This document shows positions 49,893 through 58,081 of a DNA stretch of 64,000 nucleotides, piece by piece. Position 1 is the first letter of the stretch; each line of letters opens with the position of its first letter. The notes beneath the pieces were generated by a model, which saw nothing but the letters and a program-made list of their open reading frames with translations, was not told the DNA's origin and did not search any database. The stretch comes from Pseudomonas sp. Q11 (GTDB lineage: Bacteria > Pseudomonadota > Gammaproteobacteria > Pseudomonadales > Pseudomonadaceae), in the NCBI RefSeq assembly GCF_024494355.1, contig NZ_JAKNQY010000002.1, positions 186,001-250,000 of the forward strand. Reading direction: 5' to 3'. The translations under genes were made by a program, and so were the position numbers.

Positions 49893-50017
49893 GCAGGCTG
49901 GAGCACCAACGTCGCGCCATCTTCCGGTATCCGCATCCGGCCTTCGAGCCCGGCCATCGCATCGGCGCCAGTTTGGGCGCGTGCGACGCCGGGAGACAGA
50001 TCAGCTGCGCGCCTCAT
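49889..50017 (-). pseudogene. 42-codon ORF overlapping the kefC stop, possible gene remnant
   Basis: ATG 50017 to TAG 49889 on the minus strand. The second half (AMAGLEGRMRIPEDGATLVL, then QPA) reads like the C-terminus of a larger protein and has GC-rich third positions. It overlaps kefC by 17 nt, and its stop lies in the hairpin at 49851-49892. It has no clear ribosome binding site. It may be a truncated downstream gene; the family is not recognised. Confidence 0.35.
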
Positions 50018-51827
50018 CCGTCTCGTTTCGATGATGGTCAGGCCAACTGTCGACGGGGCGCGCGCGGTCTTCGTTGAACATCTCCGTGAGCAACGCGTTA
50101 GCGCGCCGGTAGGCGTCGTGCCTGAACTTGAGGTCGTCTTCCGGCTGGGCGACGATTTCCTCCAGCATCTGCAGATTCAAACGACGGAACTGATCCGCTC
50201 GCTCGCGCGCTTCGTAAGCCCCGACACCCATCTGCACCAGCGCACTTCGGCCCAATGCCAACGCGCTCTCGAAGGTTTCCCGCTCGGCGGCCTGCACGCC
50301 CATCTGCCGCAGGGTGATCAGGTGCCCCATGTCCCGCGCACGGACGATCAGTTTCAATGCGGGGAAGTGCTCCCGGGCCAGTCGGGTCAGCGTCAGGTTG
50401 TCCTGCTGGTCGTCGATCGCATTGATCAACACCACCGCCTGGCTGGCGCCGGCCGCGTGGAGCAGATCGAGGCGAGTGGCGTCGCCGTAGAACACTTTCA
50501 CGCCGAATTTGCGCAGCGTCTCGATGTTGTCGGGGTCATGGTCCAACACCACCACCTCGACGCCGCAGGACATCAACAGACGTCCGGCGATCTGTCCGAA
50601 ACGGCCGAACCCGGCGATGATCACCCGTGGGTTCTGCTGATCGACGAGGTCGGATTCCTGGCGGTCTTTGCTGGTAGCGGACTCTATTCGATCCAGCAGC
50701 AGGATCAGCAAAGGCGTCAGGCACATGGACAGGGCCACCGCCAGCGTCAGGCTCTTGCCCCATGGGTCGGTCAGAATGCCGGCCAGCGTAGCGGCGCCGA
50801 ACACCACGAAGGCGAACTCGCTGCCCTGGCCCAGCAATACCGCTTGCCATGAGCGTTGGCCGGTAGGAACGTTGAGGAACCGGCTGACGGTCTTGATCAC
50901 CAGCAATTTGATCAGAATGAAGCCCAGGGTCAGGGTCAGGACCTTCAGCGGTGCATTGATCAGCGTGCCAAAATCAATCGACATGCCGACGCCGATAAAA
51001 AACAGCCCCAGCAGTAAGCCTTTGAACGGTTCGATGTCGCTTTCCAGGGCATGGCGATATTCAGAGCTGGCCAGCAGCACCCCGGCGAGGAACGCGCCCA
51101 TGGCCATCGACAAGCCGGCCTCTTCCAGCAGAAAGCCGAAGCCGAACACCAGGAACAGCGCCACGGCGCTGAAGATCTCACGCAGACCCGAGCGCGCGGC
51201 GAAGCGCAGCAGCGGGCGCGTCACGTAGCGTCCCAACAGCACCACGACGCTGATGGCCACGACGATCTTGATGATCGAAAGCACCAGGGCGGTGCCTGAC
51301 GGCGTGTCGCCGTGGGCCGACAACAACGGAATCATGGCAACCAGGGGAATGGCCGCGATGTCCTGGAACAACAGGACGGCGAAGCTGCTGCGCCCGACGG
51401 CGGTCGACGTCAGGTTGCGCTCGTTCATCGCTTGCATGGCGATGGCCGTGGAGGACAGGCTCAGGGTCAAGCCGACCAGCAGCGCGGCCGTCCAATTCAG
51501 CCCCAGGGCCGCGCAGAACACCGCGATTGCCCCGCCACAGGCGAGCATCTGCAAGGCGCCGCCACCGAACACCATCCTGCGCAACGCCCAGAGCCGCTTG
51601 GGATCGAGTTCGAGCCCGATCACGAACAGCATCAGGACGACACCGATTTCGGCGAATTCCAGGATCGCCTGTACGTCAGTCACGAGCTTGAGCCCCCACG
51701 GGCCGATCACGCACCCGGCCAGCAGATAACCCAACACCGGGCCCAGGCCCAACCTGACGGCAATCGGCACGATCAACACCGCCGAACCCAGGTAGATAAG
51801 CAGTTCAATCAGGCTGTGAGTCTCCAT
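50001..51827 (-). CDS. kefC: Monovalent cation:proton antiporter-2 (KefC-like) with RCK domain
   Basis: 608 residues. Twelve or thirteen membrane helices form a CPA2 antiporter ([56 protein letters not shown]). The C-terminal TrkA-N domain begins at [20 protein letters not shown]. It resembles KefC/KefB potassium efflux systems gated by glutathione adducts. The ribosome binding site (GGAAGGAAG) is inside the end of the kefF remnant just upstream. Whether it still responds to glutathione without KefF is unclear. Confidence 0.9.
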   Translation of the reverse strand: METHSLIELLIYLGSAVLIVPIAVRLGLGPVLGYLLAGCVIGPWGLKLVTDVQAILEFAEIGVVLMLFVIGLELDPKRLWALRRMVFGGGALQMLACGGAIAVFCAALGLNWTAALLVGLTLSLSSTAIAMQAMNERNLTSTAVGRSSFAVLLFQDIAAIPLVAMIPLLSAHGDTPSGTALVLSIIKIVVAISVVVLLGRYVTRPLLRFAARSGLREIFSAVALFLVFGFGFLLEEAGLSMAMGAFLAGVLLASSEYRHALESDIEPFKGLLLGLFFIGVGMSIDFGTLINAPLKVLTLTLGFILIKLLVIKTVSRFLNVPTGQRSWQAVLLGQGSEFAFVVFGAATLAGILTDPWGKSLTLAVALSMCLTPLLILLLDRIESATSKDRQESDLVDQQNPRVIIAGFGRFGQIAGRLLMSCGVEVVVLDHDPDNIETLRKFGVKVFYGDATRLDLLHAAGASQAVVLINAIDDQQDNLTLTRLAREHFPALKLIVRARDMGHLITLRQMGVQAAERETFESALALGRSALVQMGVGAYEARERADQFRRLNLQMLEEIVAQPEDDLKFRHDAYRRANALLTEMFNEDRARPVDSWPDHHRNETDEARS

Positions 51828-51828
51828 A

Positions 51829-51921
51829 TCAATCTTCCTTCCAGGAGGCCAGGCGTGCGCTGTAGTGTTCGATTTGTGCGTCCAGGGCCTCGGACGCGCG
51901 GGCGTAAATAATCAGAATCAT
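51829..51921 (-). pseudogene. kefF: kefF remnant (in-frame internal deletion)
   Basis: 30 codons from ATG 51921 to TGA 51829, ending 2 nt before the kefC start. The first seven residues MILIIYA equal the start of KefF, the quinone-reductase-like activator of KefC. The last 19, [19 protein letters not shown], match its C-terminal helix (recalled E. coli form LEGQARHYKQRLLEWQE). About 145 central residues, with all FMN and active-site parts, are missing. The frame is intact across the joint at about RASE. I infer one in-frame deletion of kefF that left kefC translation intact. Confidence 0.65.
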
Positions 51922-52023
51922 CAGGGCAATTCCGGGAGGTCGGTCCTGGTCAAAAGGCCGGACATCCTACCGAGGAAGGCGCGTGTTGTTTAGAACATTG
52001 TTTGCCGGCGTGTCGTGCCCGGG

Positions 52024-53370
52024 TCAATTGAGCGGTAGCGACACCTTGACCTCCAGGCCGCCTCCCTGCCGATTCCTGAGGGTCAGCGTCCCGCCATGCT
52101 CCAGCACCGTCGCCCGTGCCGCCGACAGGCCCAGGCCGACACCGCCGGTGTTCTTGTTGCGTGAGCCCTCGATGCGGAAGAAGGGTGCGAAGACTTGCTC
52201 GTGCAACTGCGGCGCGATGCCAGGCCCGCGGTCGTGGACGCGAATTTCGACGCGGTCCATGAACGCCTTGAGCTGAACGCCCGGCTCGCTGCCATATTTG
52301 CTCGCATTGTCGATCAGGTTGACCAGCGCTCGCTTGATCCCGATGGGCCGGCCCACGTAAACGAACCGTTGAGCGCCCTCGAATGAAACCTCGGTGCCGG
52401 CATCCTTGAAGTCGTCGACGACGGTGTGCAGCAGTTCGGCCAGGTCGAACGCGGTGGCGTGTTCGAGCCGAGCTTCGTCGCGGAAGAATTCCAGTGCGCA
52501 ATTGACCATTGCCTGCATTTCATCCACGTCCCTGAACAGTCTCGATTGCTGTTCGGCGTCGTCGATGAATTCCCCCCGCAGGCGCATGCGGGTCAAGGGC
52601 GCGCGCAGGTCGTGGGAGATGGCCGCGAGCATTTGCGTGCGGTCCTGGACGAAGTGCTGGAGTTGGGCCTGCATGGCATTGAACGCGAGGATCGCCTGGC
52701 GGATTTCGTGAGGGCCGACCACGGGGATGGGCGGCGCCTTGAAGTCCACGCCAAAGCGCCTGGCGCCCTCGGCGAAGCGTTCCAGTGGGGTCGCCAGGTG
52801 CCGCGTGGCAATCAGGCCGACGATGAAAGTCGATAAAAGAATCAGCGCGATAATGATCAGGTTGCGCATCCATTCCTTCATGCCCCAACTGCGAGAGGGC
52901 ACGGAAAACTCCACCCAGGAATGGTCGGCCAGTTGGATGAGGACCGCGTAACGTCTGTCTGGCTGATCGGCGGGCCAATCGCCGGGCTCGAAGGCCTCTA
53001 TCCTGGCGTCGGGCCTGGCCAGTTGCTTGCGCAGGAACGCCGAGCCCTCACTGAATTGCGGGTCGTCGATCACCGGCAATCGCGCGTCCTCACGGCGGGG
53101 TAACCATTGCACGGCGAACGCCTGGTCGCTGGCCGCCCTGGCAATATCGGGCCGTTGTCCGGGCGCAACCGAGTCGATGATGCGGGTGATCGCGGCGACC
53201 TTCTCCATCAGGCCGGTTTCCATCAGGGGAGGGCGCGCCCAGGTCCCGGCCAACAGGCCGAACAGCTCGTTCAGGGCCAGTAAAGTCAGCATGGCGAGCA
53301 TGGTGGTCAGGGCAATCCAGCGGGCTACCGTATCGCGTGGTCGATTGAAAGCTGAGTGCCGGGGCTTCAT
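52024..53370 (-). CDS. Sensor histidine kinase (EnvZ-like)
   Basis: 448 residues. Membrane segment 1 is at about 14-38 (ARWIALTTMLAMLTLLALNELF), a periplasmic domain reaches to about 165, and segment 2 (NLIIIALILLSTFIVGLIAT) is followed by HAMP. The phospho-acceptor is in LAAISHDLRAPLTRMRLRGE; N-box NLIDNASKYG; G-boxes DRGPGIAPQL and TGGVGLGLSAARA. It overlaps the response regulator gene by 4 nt (ATGA), forming one two-component operon. Signal unknown. Confidence 0.93.
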   Translation of the reverse strand: MKPRHSAFNRPRDTVARWIALTTMLAMLTLLALNELFGLLAGTWARPPLMETGLMEKVAAITRIIDSVAPGQRPDIARAASDQAFAVQWLPRREDARLPVIDDPQFSEGSAFLRKQLARPDARIEAFEPGDWPADQPDRRYAVLIQLADHSWVEFSVPSRSWGMKEWMRNLIIIALILLSTFIVGLIATRHLATPLERFAEGARRFGVDFKAPPIPVVGPHEIRQAILAFNAMQAQLQHFVQDRTQMLAAISHDLRAPLTRMRLRGEFIDDAEQQSRLFRDVDEMQAMVNCALEFFRDEARLEHATAFDLAELLHTVVDDFKDAGTEVSFEGAQRFVYVGRPIGIKRALVNLIDNASKYGSEPGVQLKAFMDRVEIRVHDRGPGIAPQLHEQVFAPFFRIEGSRNKNTGGVGLGLSAARATVLEHGGTLTLRNRQGGGLEVKVSLPLN

Positions 53371-54077
53371 CGCTTCACCACATGAGGGCTGAAAAGATAG
53401 CCGCTGTTGCGAATGGTGCGGATCATCGATGGGCCAGTGATATCGCTCTCCAGCTTGCGGCGCAGCCGGCTGACCTGGACGTCGATGCTGCGATCGAACG
53501 CGTCGTACGTTTCGCCGCGGGCCAGGTCCAGCAGTTGCTGGCGAGTGAGGACCCGGCGCGGGTGTTCGGCAAAGACCAGCAGCAACTCAAACTCGCCGGT
53601 GGACAGCGGGATCATGACTTTGTCCGGTGAGCGCAACTCGCGACGGGTGACGTCCAGCTGCCAGTTTTCGAATTCCAGAATCAGACGCGAGGTGCTGTTC
53701 AATGTGCCCCTGGCTTCGCCGGTGCGCCTGAGCACGGCGCGCACCCTGGCCAGCAGCTCGCGCGCATCGAACGGCTTGGTCAGGTAATCATCCGCCCCCA
53801 GCTCCAGACCGACGACGCGATCACTCAGCTCACCCATGGCCGTGAGCATGATGATACCCACCGTATGCTCGGCCCGCAGGCGCTGGCAGAGCACCAGTCC
53901 ACTGTCTCCCGGCAACATGACATCGAGGATGATCAGGTCCGGCAACCGACGCGCCACCGCCTGCCACAGGGCGGCACCGTCGGCGGCCACTTCGACGCTA
54001 TAGCCATGTTGCTCGAGGAATTTACGCAAGAGGGCGAGGACTTCGAGGTCGTCGTCCACCAGTAATAGATGGCTCAC
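53367..54077 (-). CDS. OmpR-family response regulator
   Basis: 236 residues from GTG 54077. The receiver domain has the acidic pair DDD in LLLVDDDLEVLALLRKFLEQ, the phosphorylated Asp in LPDLIILDVMLPGDSG and Lys in DDYLTKPFDARELLARVRA. The winged helix starts near RELRSPDKVMIPLSTGEFEL and ends IRTIRNSGYLFSPHVV. No strong ribosome binding site is seen; a TTG or GTG slightly upstream is possible, the frame being open to 54197. First gene of the two-component operon. Confidence 0.92.
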   Translation of the reverse strand: MSHLLLVDDDLEVLALLRKFLEQHGYSVEVAADGAALWQAVARRLPDLIILDVMLPGDSGLVLCQRLRAEHTVGIIMLTAMGELSDRVVGLELGADDYLTKPFDARELLARVRAVLRRTGEARGTLNSTSRLILEFENWQLDVTRRELRSPDKVMIPLSTGEFELLLVFAEHPRRVLTRQQLLDLARGETYDAFDRSIDVQVSRLRRKLESDITGPSMIRTIRNSGYLFSPHVVKR

Positions 54078-54289
54078 AGTGGGCACGCAGGGCAATGAAT
54101 ACAGAGGGGATACTAGGGTCAATCCGGGGCCTGCGTCATATATTTCAACTTGGTAATAAAGTTGCCGACGGGCAATGTTGTGGAAATCTTCAGGCAAAAA
54201 AACAAGGGCAGGATCGCCCTATGTCAGTCAGTTAAAAGTAGCCAGCCCAACGCTGAACCCTGTTTGGACCGGGGCCATGGTTAACCCTT

Positions 54290-54381
54290 GTGGCGAGGGA
54301 GCTTGCTCCCGCTGGACTGCGCAGCAGTCCCAAAAAACCAGGGTCGCTTCGCAACCCAGCGGGAGCAAGCTCCCTCGCCAC
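54290..54381. repeat. REP doublet (GTGGCGAGGGAGCTTGCTCC family)
   Basis: GTGGCGAGGGAGCTTGCTCC at 54290 and its inverse ending CTCCCTCGCCAC at 54381, with a spacer containing CTGCGCAGCAG. The rest of the 374-bp gap (54078-54451) between the divergent response regulator and mlaA shows no gene. Confidence 0.85.
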
Positions 54382-54451
54382 GGGATTTGTGCACGGCTGT
54401 GTTTCTCCTAACTGACCGGTATCGCCCCATCCCTTGCCGAGATAGCCTTGT

Positions 54452-55237
54452 ATGCCGATCACCAAGCCCGTTGCGCTGTTTGTCCGTTGCACTGTTGTCG
54501 TAGGACTCGTGGCATTCGCCGGTGGCTGCACCAGCACGCCCGCTGCAACCCCTGGCAGTTGTGAACGTGCGAGCTACACCGTCGATGATCCGGCAGAGCC
54601 GGTCAACCGGGGCATCTTCGCCTTCAACCGGACTGTCGATGACTATGCGCTGGCCCCGGTTGCCCGTGGTTATCTCAAGCTTCCGGACGTGGTGCAGACT
54701 GGGGTCCATAACTTCGTCGCGAACTTCGGTGAGCCCAAGGTCTTCATCAACGATCTGCTGCAAGGCAACGCCCAGCGCTCGGTCAACACCCTGGGTCGCT
54801 TCGTCATCAACACCACCGCAGGCATCGTCGGGCTGATCGATGTGTCGGGCAAACTGGGTATCGAGCGACACAAGGCCGATTTCGGCCAGACGTTCGGCGC
54901 CTGGAACATCGCTCCCGGGCCGATCGTCGAACTGCCGCTACTGGGAACGTCCAGCCTGCGCGACGCAACGGGCAGACTGCTGAGTTCTGCGGTCGATCCG
55001 TTCGGCAGCAACAGCGACACGGTTGATACGTTGGGTACGATCAATACCGTAGGCGGGGTTGTCGATGGTCGTGCCGAGGCGCTCCCGCTGACGGACACGT
55101 TGCGCGCCCGACCGGATTACTACGCGGCGCTTCGTGACTCGGTAGCGCAGCGGCGCGCCGATTTTGTCGCCCAGGGCAAGTTGGGCGTGGTGGCGGGGGA
55201 CGACGCCGATTGCCAGGGAGCGACCGTTGATGAGTAA
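54452..55237 (+). CDS. mlaA: MlaA (VacJ) family lipoprotein
   Basis: 261 residues. The signal sequence ends in lipobox FAGGC. The MlaA domain is clear: DDPAEPVNRGIFAFNRTVDD, NFVANFGEPKVFINDLLQGN, QTFGAWNIAPGPIVELPLLG and SSLRDATGRLLSSAVDPF. MlaA removes misplaced phospholipids from the outer leaflet of the outer membrane with OmpC/F and passes them to MlaC. The mla ABC transporter genes are not nearby. It overlaps the next gene by 8 nt. Confidence 0.92.
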   Translation: MPITKPVALFVRCTVVVGLVAFAGGCTSTPAATPGSCERASYTVDDPAEPVNRGIFAFNRTVDDYALAPVARGYLKLPDVVQTGVHNFVANFGEPKVFINDLLQGNAQRSVNTLGRFVINTTAGIVGLIDVSGKLGIERHKADFGQTFGAWNIAPGPIVELPLLGTSSLRDATGRLLSSAVDPFGSNSDTVDTLGTINTVGGVVDGRAEALPLTDTLRARPDYYAALRDSVAQRRADFVAQGKLGVVAGDDADCQGATVDE

Positions 55238-55475
55238 CCCTGTATTGGTGCTGCACCGGCGAGTGAAAACCCTCGACCGAGGCATTCTGCATTGCCGGGA
55301 GATCGAGCTGCAGCTGACGGAGGATGGTCGACATCTACTGCTCAGCCGCTACCTGGAGTTGTACAACCATGACCAGGCCGGTGCGAGCGACATCCAGAAT
55401 TACCGGGTGCCGCTGGCGAGCATGATTCGCTGGATGGTCAGTCATGGGGAGCGGGTGACTCCACTGGTCCGGTAG
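55230..55475 (+). CDS. Small protein coupled to mlaA
   Basis: 81 residues (MSNPVLVLHRRVKTLDRGIL, CREIELQLTEDGRHLLLSRY, then SDIQNYRVPLASMIRWMVSH). No signal peptide or membrane segment; mixed alpha/beta composition. ATG 55230 lies inside the end of mlaA with GGAG about 9 nt upstream, so translation is likely coupled. I do not recognise the family. The link with mlaA suggests an envelope or lipid role, but this is inference. Confidence 0.72.
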   Translation: MSNPVLVLHRRVKTLDRGILHCREIELQLTEDGRHLLLSRYLELYNHDQAGASDIQNYRVPLASMIRWMVSHGERVTPLVR

Positions 55476-55535
55476 CCTTGCGCTGACGTAGGGACTGCTA
55501 GACTTTACCGTCCAGTTATCTCTCGGAGAGATCGG

Positions 55536-56015
55536 ATGAATAACAAAAACACGATTTGTCTCTGGTACGACGGTGCTGCGCTGGAGGCTGCGCAGTTCTA
55601 CGCCGCGACGTTTCCAGACAGTGCGGTGCAGGCCGTTCATCACGCCCCCGGTGACTACCCGATGGGCAAGCAGGGCGATGTGCTGACGGTCGAGTTCACG
55701 GTGATGGGCATTCCATGCCTGGGGCTGAACGGAGGCCCGGCGTTCCAGCACAACGAAGCCTTTTCGTTTCAGGTCGCGACCGATGACCAGGCCGAAACGG
55801 ACCGCTTGTGGGACGCGATTATCGGCAATGGCGGCCAGGCAAGTGCTTGCGGCTGGTGCAAGGACAAGTGGGGCCTGTCCTGGCAGATCACCCCTCGCGT
55901 GCTGACCGCCGCGATAGCCAATCCCGATCCAGCAGCCGCCAAGCGCGCGTTCGAAGCCATGATGGAGATGACAAAGATCGACATCGCGGCCATCGAAGCG
56001 GCGTTGAAAGGTTGA
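55536..56015 (+). CDS. VOC-family protein (PhnB-like)
   Basis: 159 residues. TICLWYDGAALEAAQFYAAT, DVLTVEFTVMGIPCLGLNGG, FSFQVATDDQAETDRLWDAI and CGWCKDKWGLSWQITPRVL are the features of the PhnB/3-demethylubiquinone-methyltransferase-like group of the vicinal oxygen chelate superfamily. Function in the cell is unknown for most members. GGAGAG before ATG 55536 is a good ribosome binding site. Confidence 0.9.
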   Translation: MNNKNTICLWYDGAALEAAQFYAATFPDSAVQAVHHAPGDYPMGKQGDVLTVEFTVMGIPCLGLNGGPAFQHNEAFSFQVATDDQAETDRLWDAIIGNGGQASACGWCKDKWGLSWQITPRVLTAAIANPDPAAAKRAFEAMMEMTKIDIAAIEAALKG

Positions 56016-56036
56016 GCGGTGCAGGCTGACAGTCCG

Positions 56037-56129
56037 CTATCGCGAGCAGGCTCGCTCCCACATTGGATCTGTGTCGGTCTCGATGAGTGGGCCAACGCAA
56101 CCCCCTGTGGGAGCGAGCCTGCTCGCGAA
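56037..56129. repeat. REP doublet
   Basis: TATCGCGAGCAGGCTCGCTC (from 56037) and GTGGGAGCGAGCCTGCTCGC (from 56106), inverted, between the convergent VOC and RidA-like genes. Confidence 0.85.
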
Positions 56130-56178
56130 GACGGCGGGACATTCAACATTGCCGCAACCTGACTCACTGCCAGTCAGC

Positions 56179-56583
56179 TCACCCCCGGGCGGCTTCAGGC
56201 AACCTGGCAATCACCTTGATCTCGAACTGAAAACCATACAGCCACGTCACCCCCACCGCTGTCAGCGTTGGATGCGGTGCGCTGCCCCAGAATTCGGGCA
56301 CCACTTTCCAGATCGTTTCGAATGTCGACTCTGGATCGACGATGAAGACCGTGACATCGACCACATCATCAAAGGTGCAATCGGCGGCGGCGAGAATCGC
56401 CTTCAGATTGTTGAACGCCAGCCGAACCTGGTCCTCCAGTTCGGGTTCTGGCGAGCCATCTCCGGTGCTGCCGACTTGCCCCGATACGAATAAAAAGCCA
56501 TTGGAGCGAATCGCCGGCGAATAGCGATTACGCTCATAAAGTGCCTGGCGTCCGGCGGGGAAAACTACATCGCGCTGGGTCAT
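56179..56583 (-). CDS. RidA-family protein (second copy)
   Basis: 134 residues, different from the copy at 47408. SNGFLFVSGQVGSTGDGSPE, VRLAFNNLKAILAAADCTFD, VDVTVFIVDPESTFETIWKV and PHPTLTAVGVTWLYGFQFEI are family features; the usual active-site arginine of RidA (RxAV) is replaced here (HPTLTAVGV), which suggests a non-deaminase Rid subgroup. GGAG 6 nt before ATG 56583. It diverges from a LysR gene that may control it. Confidence 0.85.
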   Translation of the reverse strand: MTQRDVVFPAGRQALYERNRYSPAIRSNGFLFVSGQVGSTGDGSPEPELEDQVRLAFNNLKAILAAADCTFDDVVDVTVFIVDPESTFETIWKVVPEFWGSAPHPTLTAVGVTWLYGFQFEIKVIARLPEAARG

Positions 56584-56671
56584 GGGTGTCTCCATCAAAA
56601 GGTCGGATTCAACGTTGAGAGCACTCTAGGGGCTTGTGCGCGGACGATAAACGAGCAACCTTGGCGATCAC

Positions 56672-56690
56672 TGTTTGTAAAATCCAAACA
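56672..56690. promoter_or_regulatory. LysR-box-like inverted repeat
   Basis: TGTTTG-TAAAATC-CAAACA (56672-56690) is a perfect 6-bp inverted repeat of T-N11-A type in the gap between the divergent RidA and LysR genes, 23 nt before the LysR start. Confidence 0.5.
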
Positions 56691-56713
56691 ATCTGACGGA
56701 TACCGGGGCAGCA

Positions 56714-57640
56714 ATGGATCGTTTCGACGCGATGCAAGCATTCGTTCGAGTGGTGGAGGCGGGCAGCTTCACCAAGGCCGCCGAAACACTGCACATGAGC
56801 AAAACCACCGTGACCCAACTGGTGCAGCAACTGGAGGCACGGCTGCGCGTCAAGTTGCTCAACCGCACCACGCGCAAGGTCAACGTCACCGCTGACGGCG
56901 CCGCTTATTACGAGCGGGTGATCCGCCTGCTGGCCGACATGGACGATGCCGAGACCAGCCTGTCCGGCGCCCAGGCACTGCCCCGGGGACGACTGCGAGT
57001 GGATGTGCCAAGCCCGTTGGCGACCATGATCCTGGTGCCGGCATTGCCGCAATTTTACGCACGATACCCGGACATCCAGATCGACATGGGCGCCAGCGAC
57101 CGCATCGTCGACATCATCGATGAAAATGTCGATTGCGTGGTGCGTGGCGGCGAGCTGACGGACCAGTCGCTGATCGCCCGGCGCGTCGGCGACCTGGCCC
57201 TTGGCGTGTTTGCCGCACCGAGCTATCTGCAGCGCGTCGGCACGCCTGCGCATCCGCGAGAACTGGAAGATTCCCAGCATCGTATCGTCGGTTTCCTCTG
57301 GGCGCGCACCGGCAAAGCGCTCCCTTACGCCATGCACAACCACGGCGAACATCTGCACATCAAAGGACGCTACGCACTGGCGGTCGACGATGGCAACGCC
57401 TACCTCGCGGCCGGCCTGGCGGGGTTGGGTGTGCTCTGGCTACCCGAGTACATGTCCAGACCCCACCAGGCGCGAGGGGAGTTGGTGCCCCTGTTCGAAG
57501 ACTGGCGCCTCGACCCGATGCCGCTCTACGTGGCCTATCCTCCGAACCGGCACATCAGCGCCAAGTTGCGGGTGTTCATTGAGTGGGTGGTGGAGTTGAT
57601 GGCGCAACACGGGCCTGTTATTGACCGGTCCAGGTTATGA
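56714..57640 (+). CDS. LysR-family transcriptional regulator
   Basis: 308 residues. HTH: MQAFVRVVEAGSFTKAAETL, HMSKTTVTQLVQQLEARLRV, LLNRTTRKVNVTADGAAYY. Effector domain: GRLRVDVPSPLATMILVPAL, DCVVRGGELTDQSLIARRVG. It lies divergent to the RidA-family gene and 33 nt upstream of the GFA gene. The ligand is unknown. Confidence 0.92.
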   Translation: MDRFDAMQAFVRVVEAGSFTKAAETLHMSKTTVTQLVQQLEARLRVKLLNRTTRKVNVTADGAAYYERVIRLLADMDDAETSLSGAQALPRGRLRVDVPSPLATMILVPALPQFYARYPDIQIDMGASDRIVDIIDENVDCVVRGGELTDQSLIARRVGDLALGVFAAPSYLQRVGTPAHPRELEDSQHRIVGFLWARTGKALPYAMHNHGEHLHIKGRYALAVDDGNAYLAAGLAGLGVLWLPEYMSRPHQARGELVPLFEDWRLDPMPLYVAYPPNRHISAKLRVFIEWVVELMAQHGPVIDRSRL

Positions 57641-57673
57641 AACCCGACCGCATGACTGTAGAGGAGACGCACC

Positions 57674-58066
57674 ATGGACCGATTCACCGGCGGTTGCCTG
57701 TGCGGCAACGTTCGCATCCAAGCCTCGGGCCGTCCCTACCGGGTCGGCCTTTGCCACTGTCTTGACTGCCGCAAGCATCACGGGGCGCTCTTCTACGCCT
57801 CTGCCGTGTTCCCCCAGGATGCCGTGACGATCGAGGGTGAAACCCGGGACTACGCCGGGCGCTTCTTCTGCCCGCGCTGCGGCTCGTCGGTGTTCGCCCG
57901 TACCGGCGACGAGGTTGAAGTGAACCTGGGAACGCTGGATGCCCCGGATCAACTGGTGCCCACCTACGAAAGCTGGACGGTGCGCCGTGAGTCCTGGTTG
58001 CCGGCGTTTCCGTTCGCCAGGCACTACCCGCATGATCGTGAGGGTACGGGGCGCCTCGAGGAGTAG
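57674..58066 (+). CDS. GFA-family protein
   Basis: 130 residues. Zinc-site cysteines are in GGCLCGNVR (CxC), LCHCLDCRKHHG (CxCxxC) and FFCPRCGSSVF (CxxC), the full pattern of the GFA (glutathione-dependent formaldehyde-activating-like) family. Most such proteins are not proven to act on formaldehyde. GAGGAG lies 7 nt before ATG 57674. Confidence 0.9.
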   Translation: MDRFTGGCLCGNVRIQASGRPYRVGLCHCLDCRKHHGALFYASAVFPQDAVTIEGETRDYAGRFFCPRCGSSVFARTGDEVEVNLGTLDAPDQLVPTYESWTVRRESWLPAFPFARHYPHDREGTGRLEE

Positions 58067-58081
58067 GCGCGGTATCGGGTC

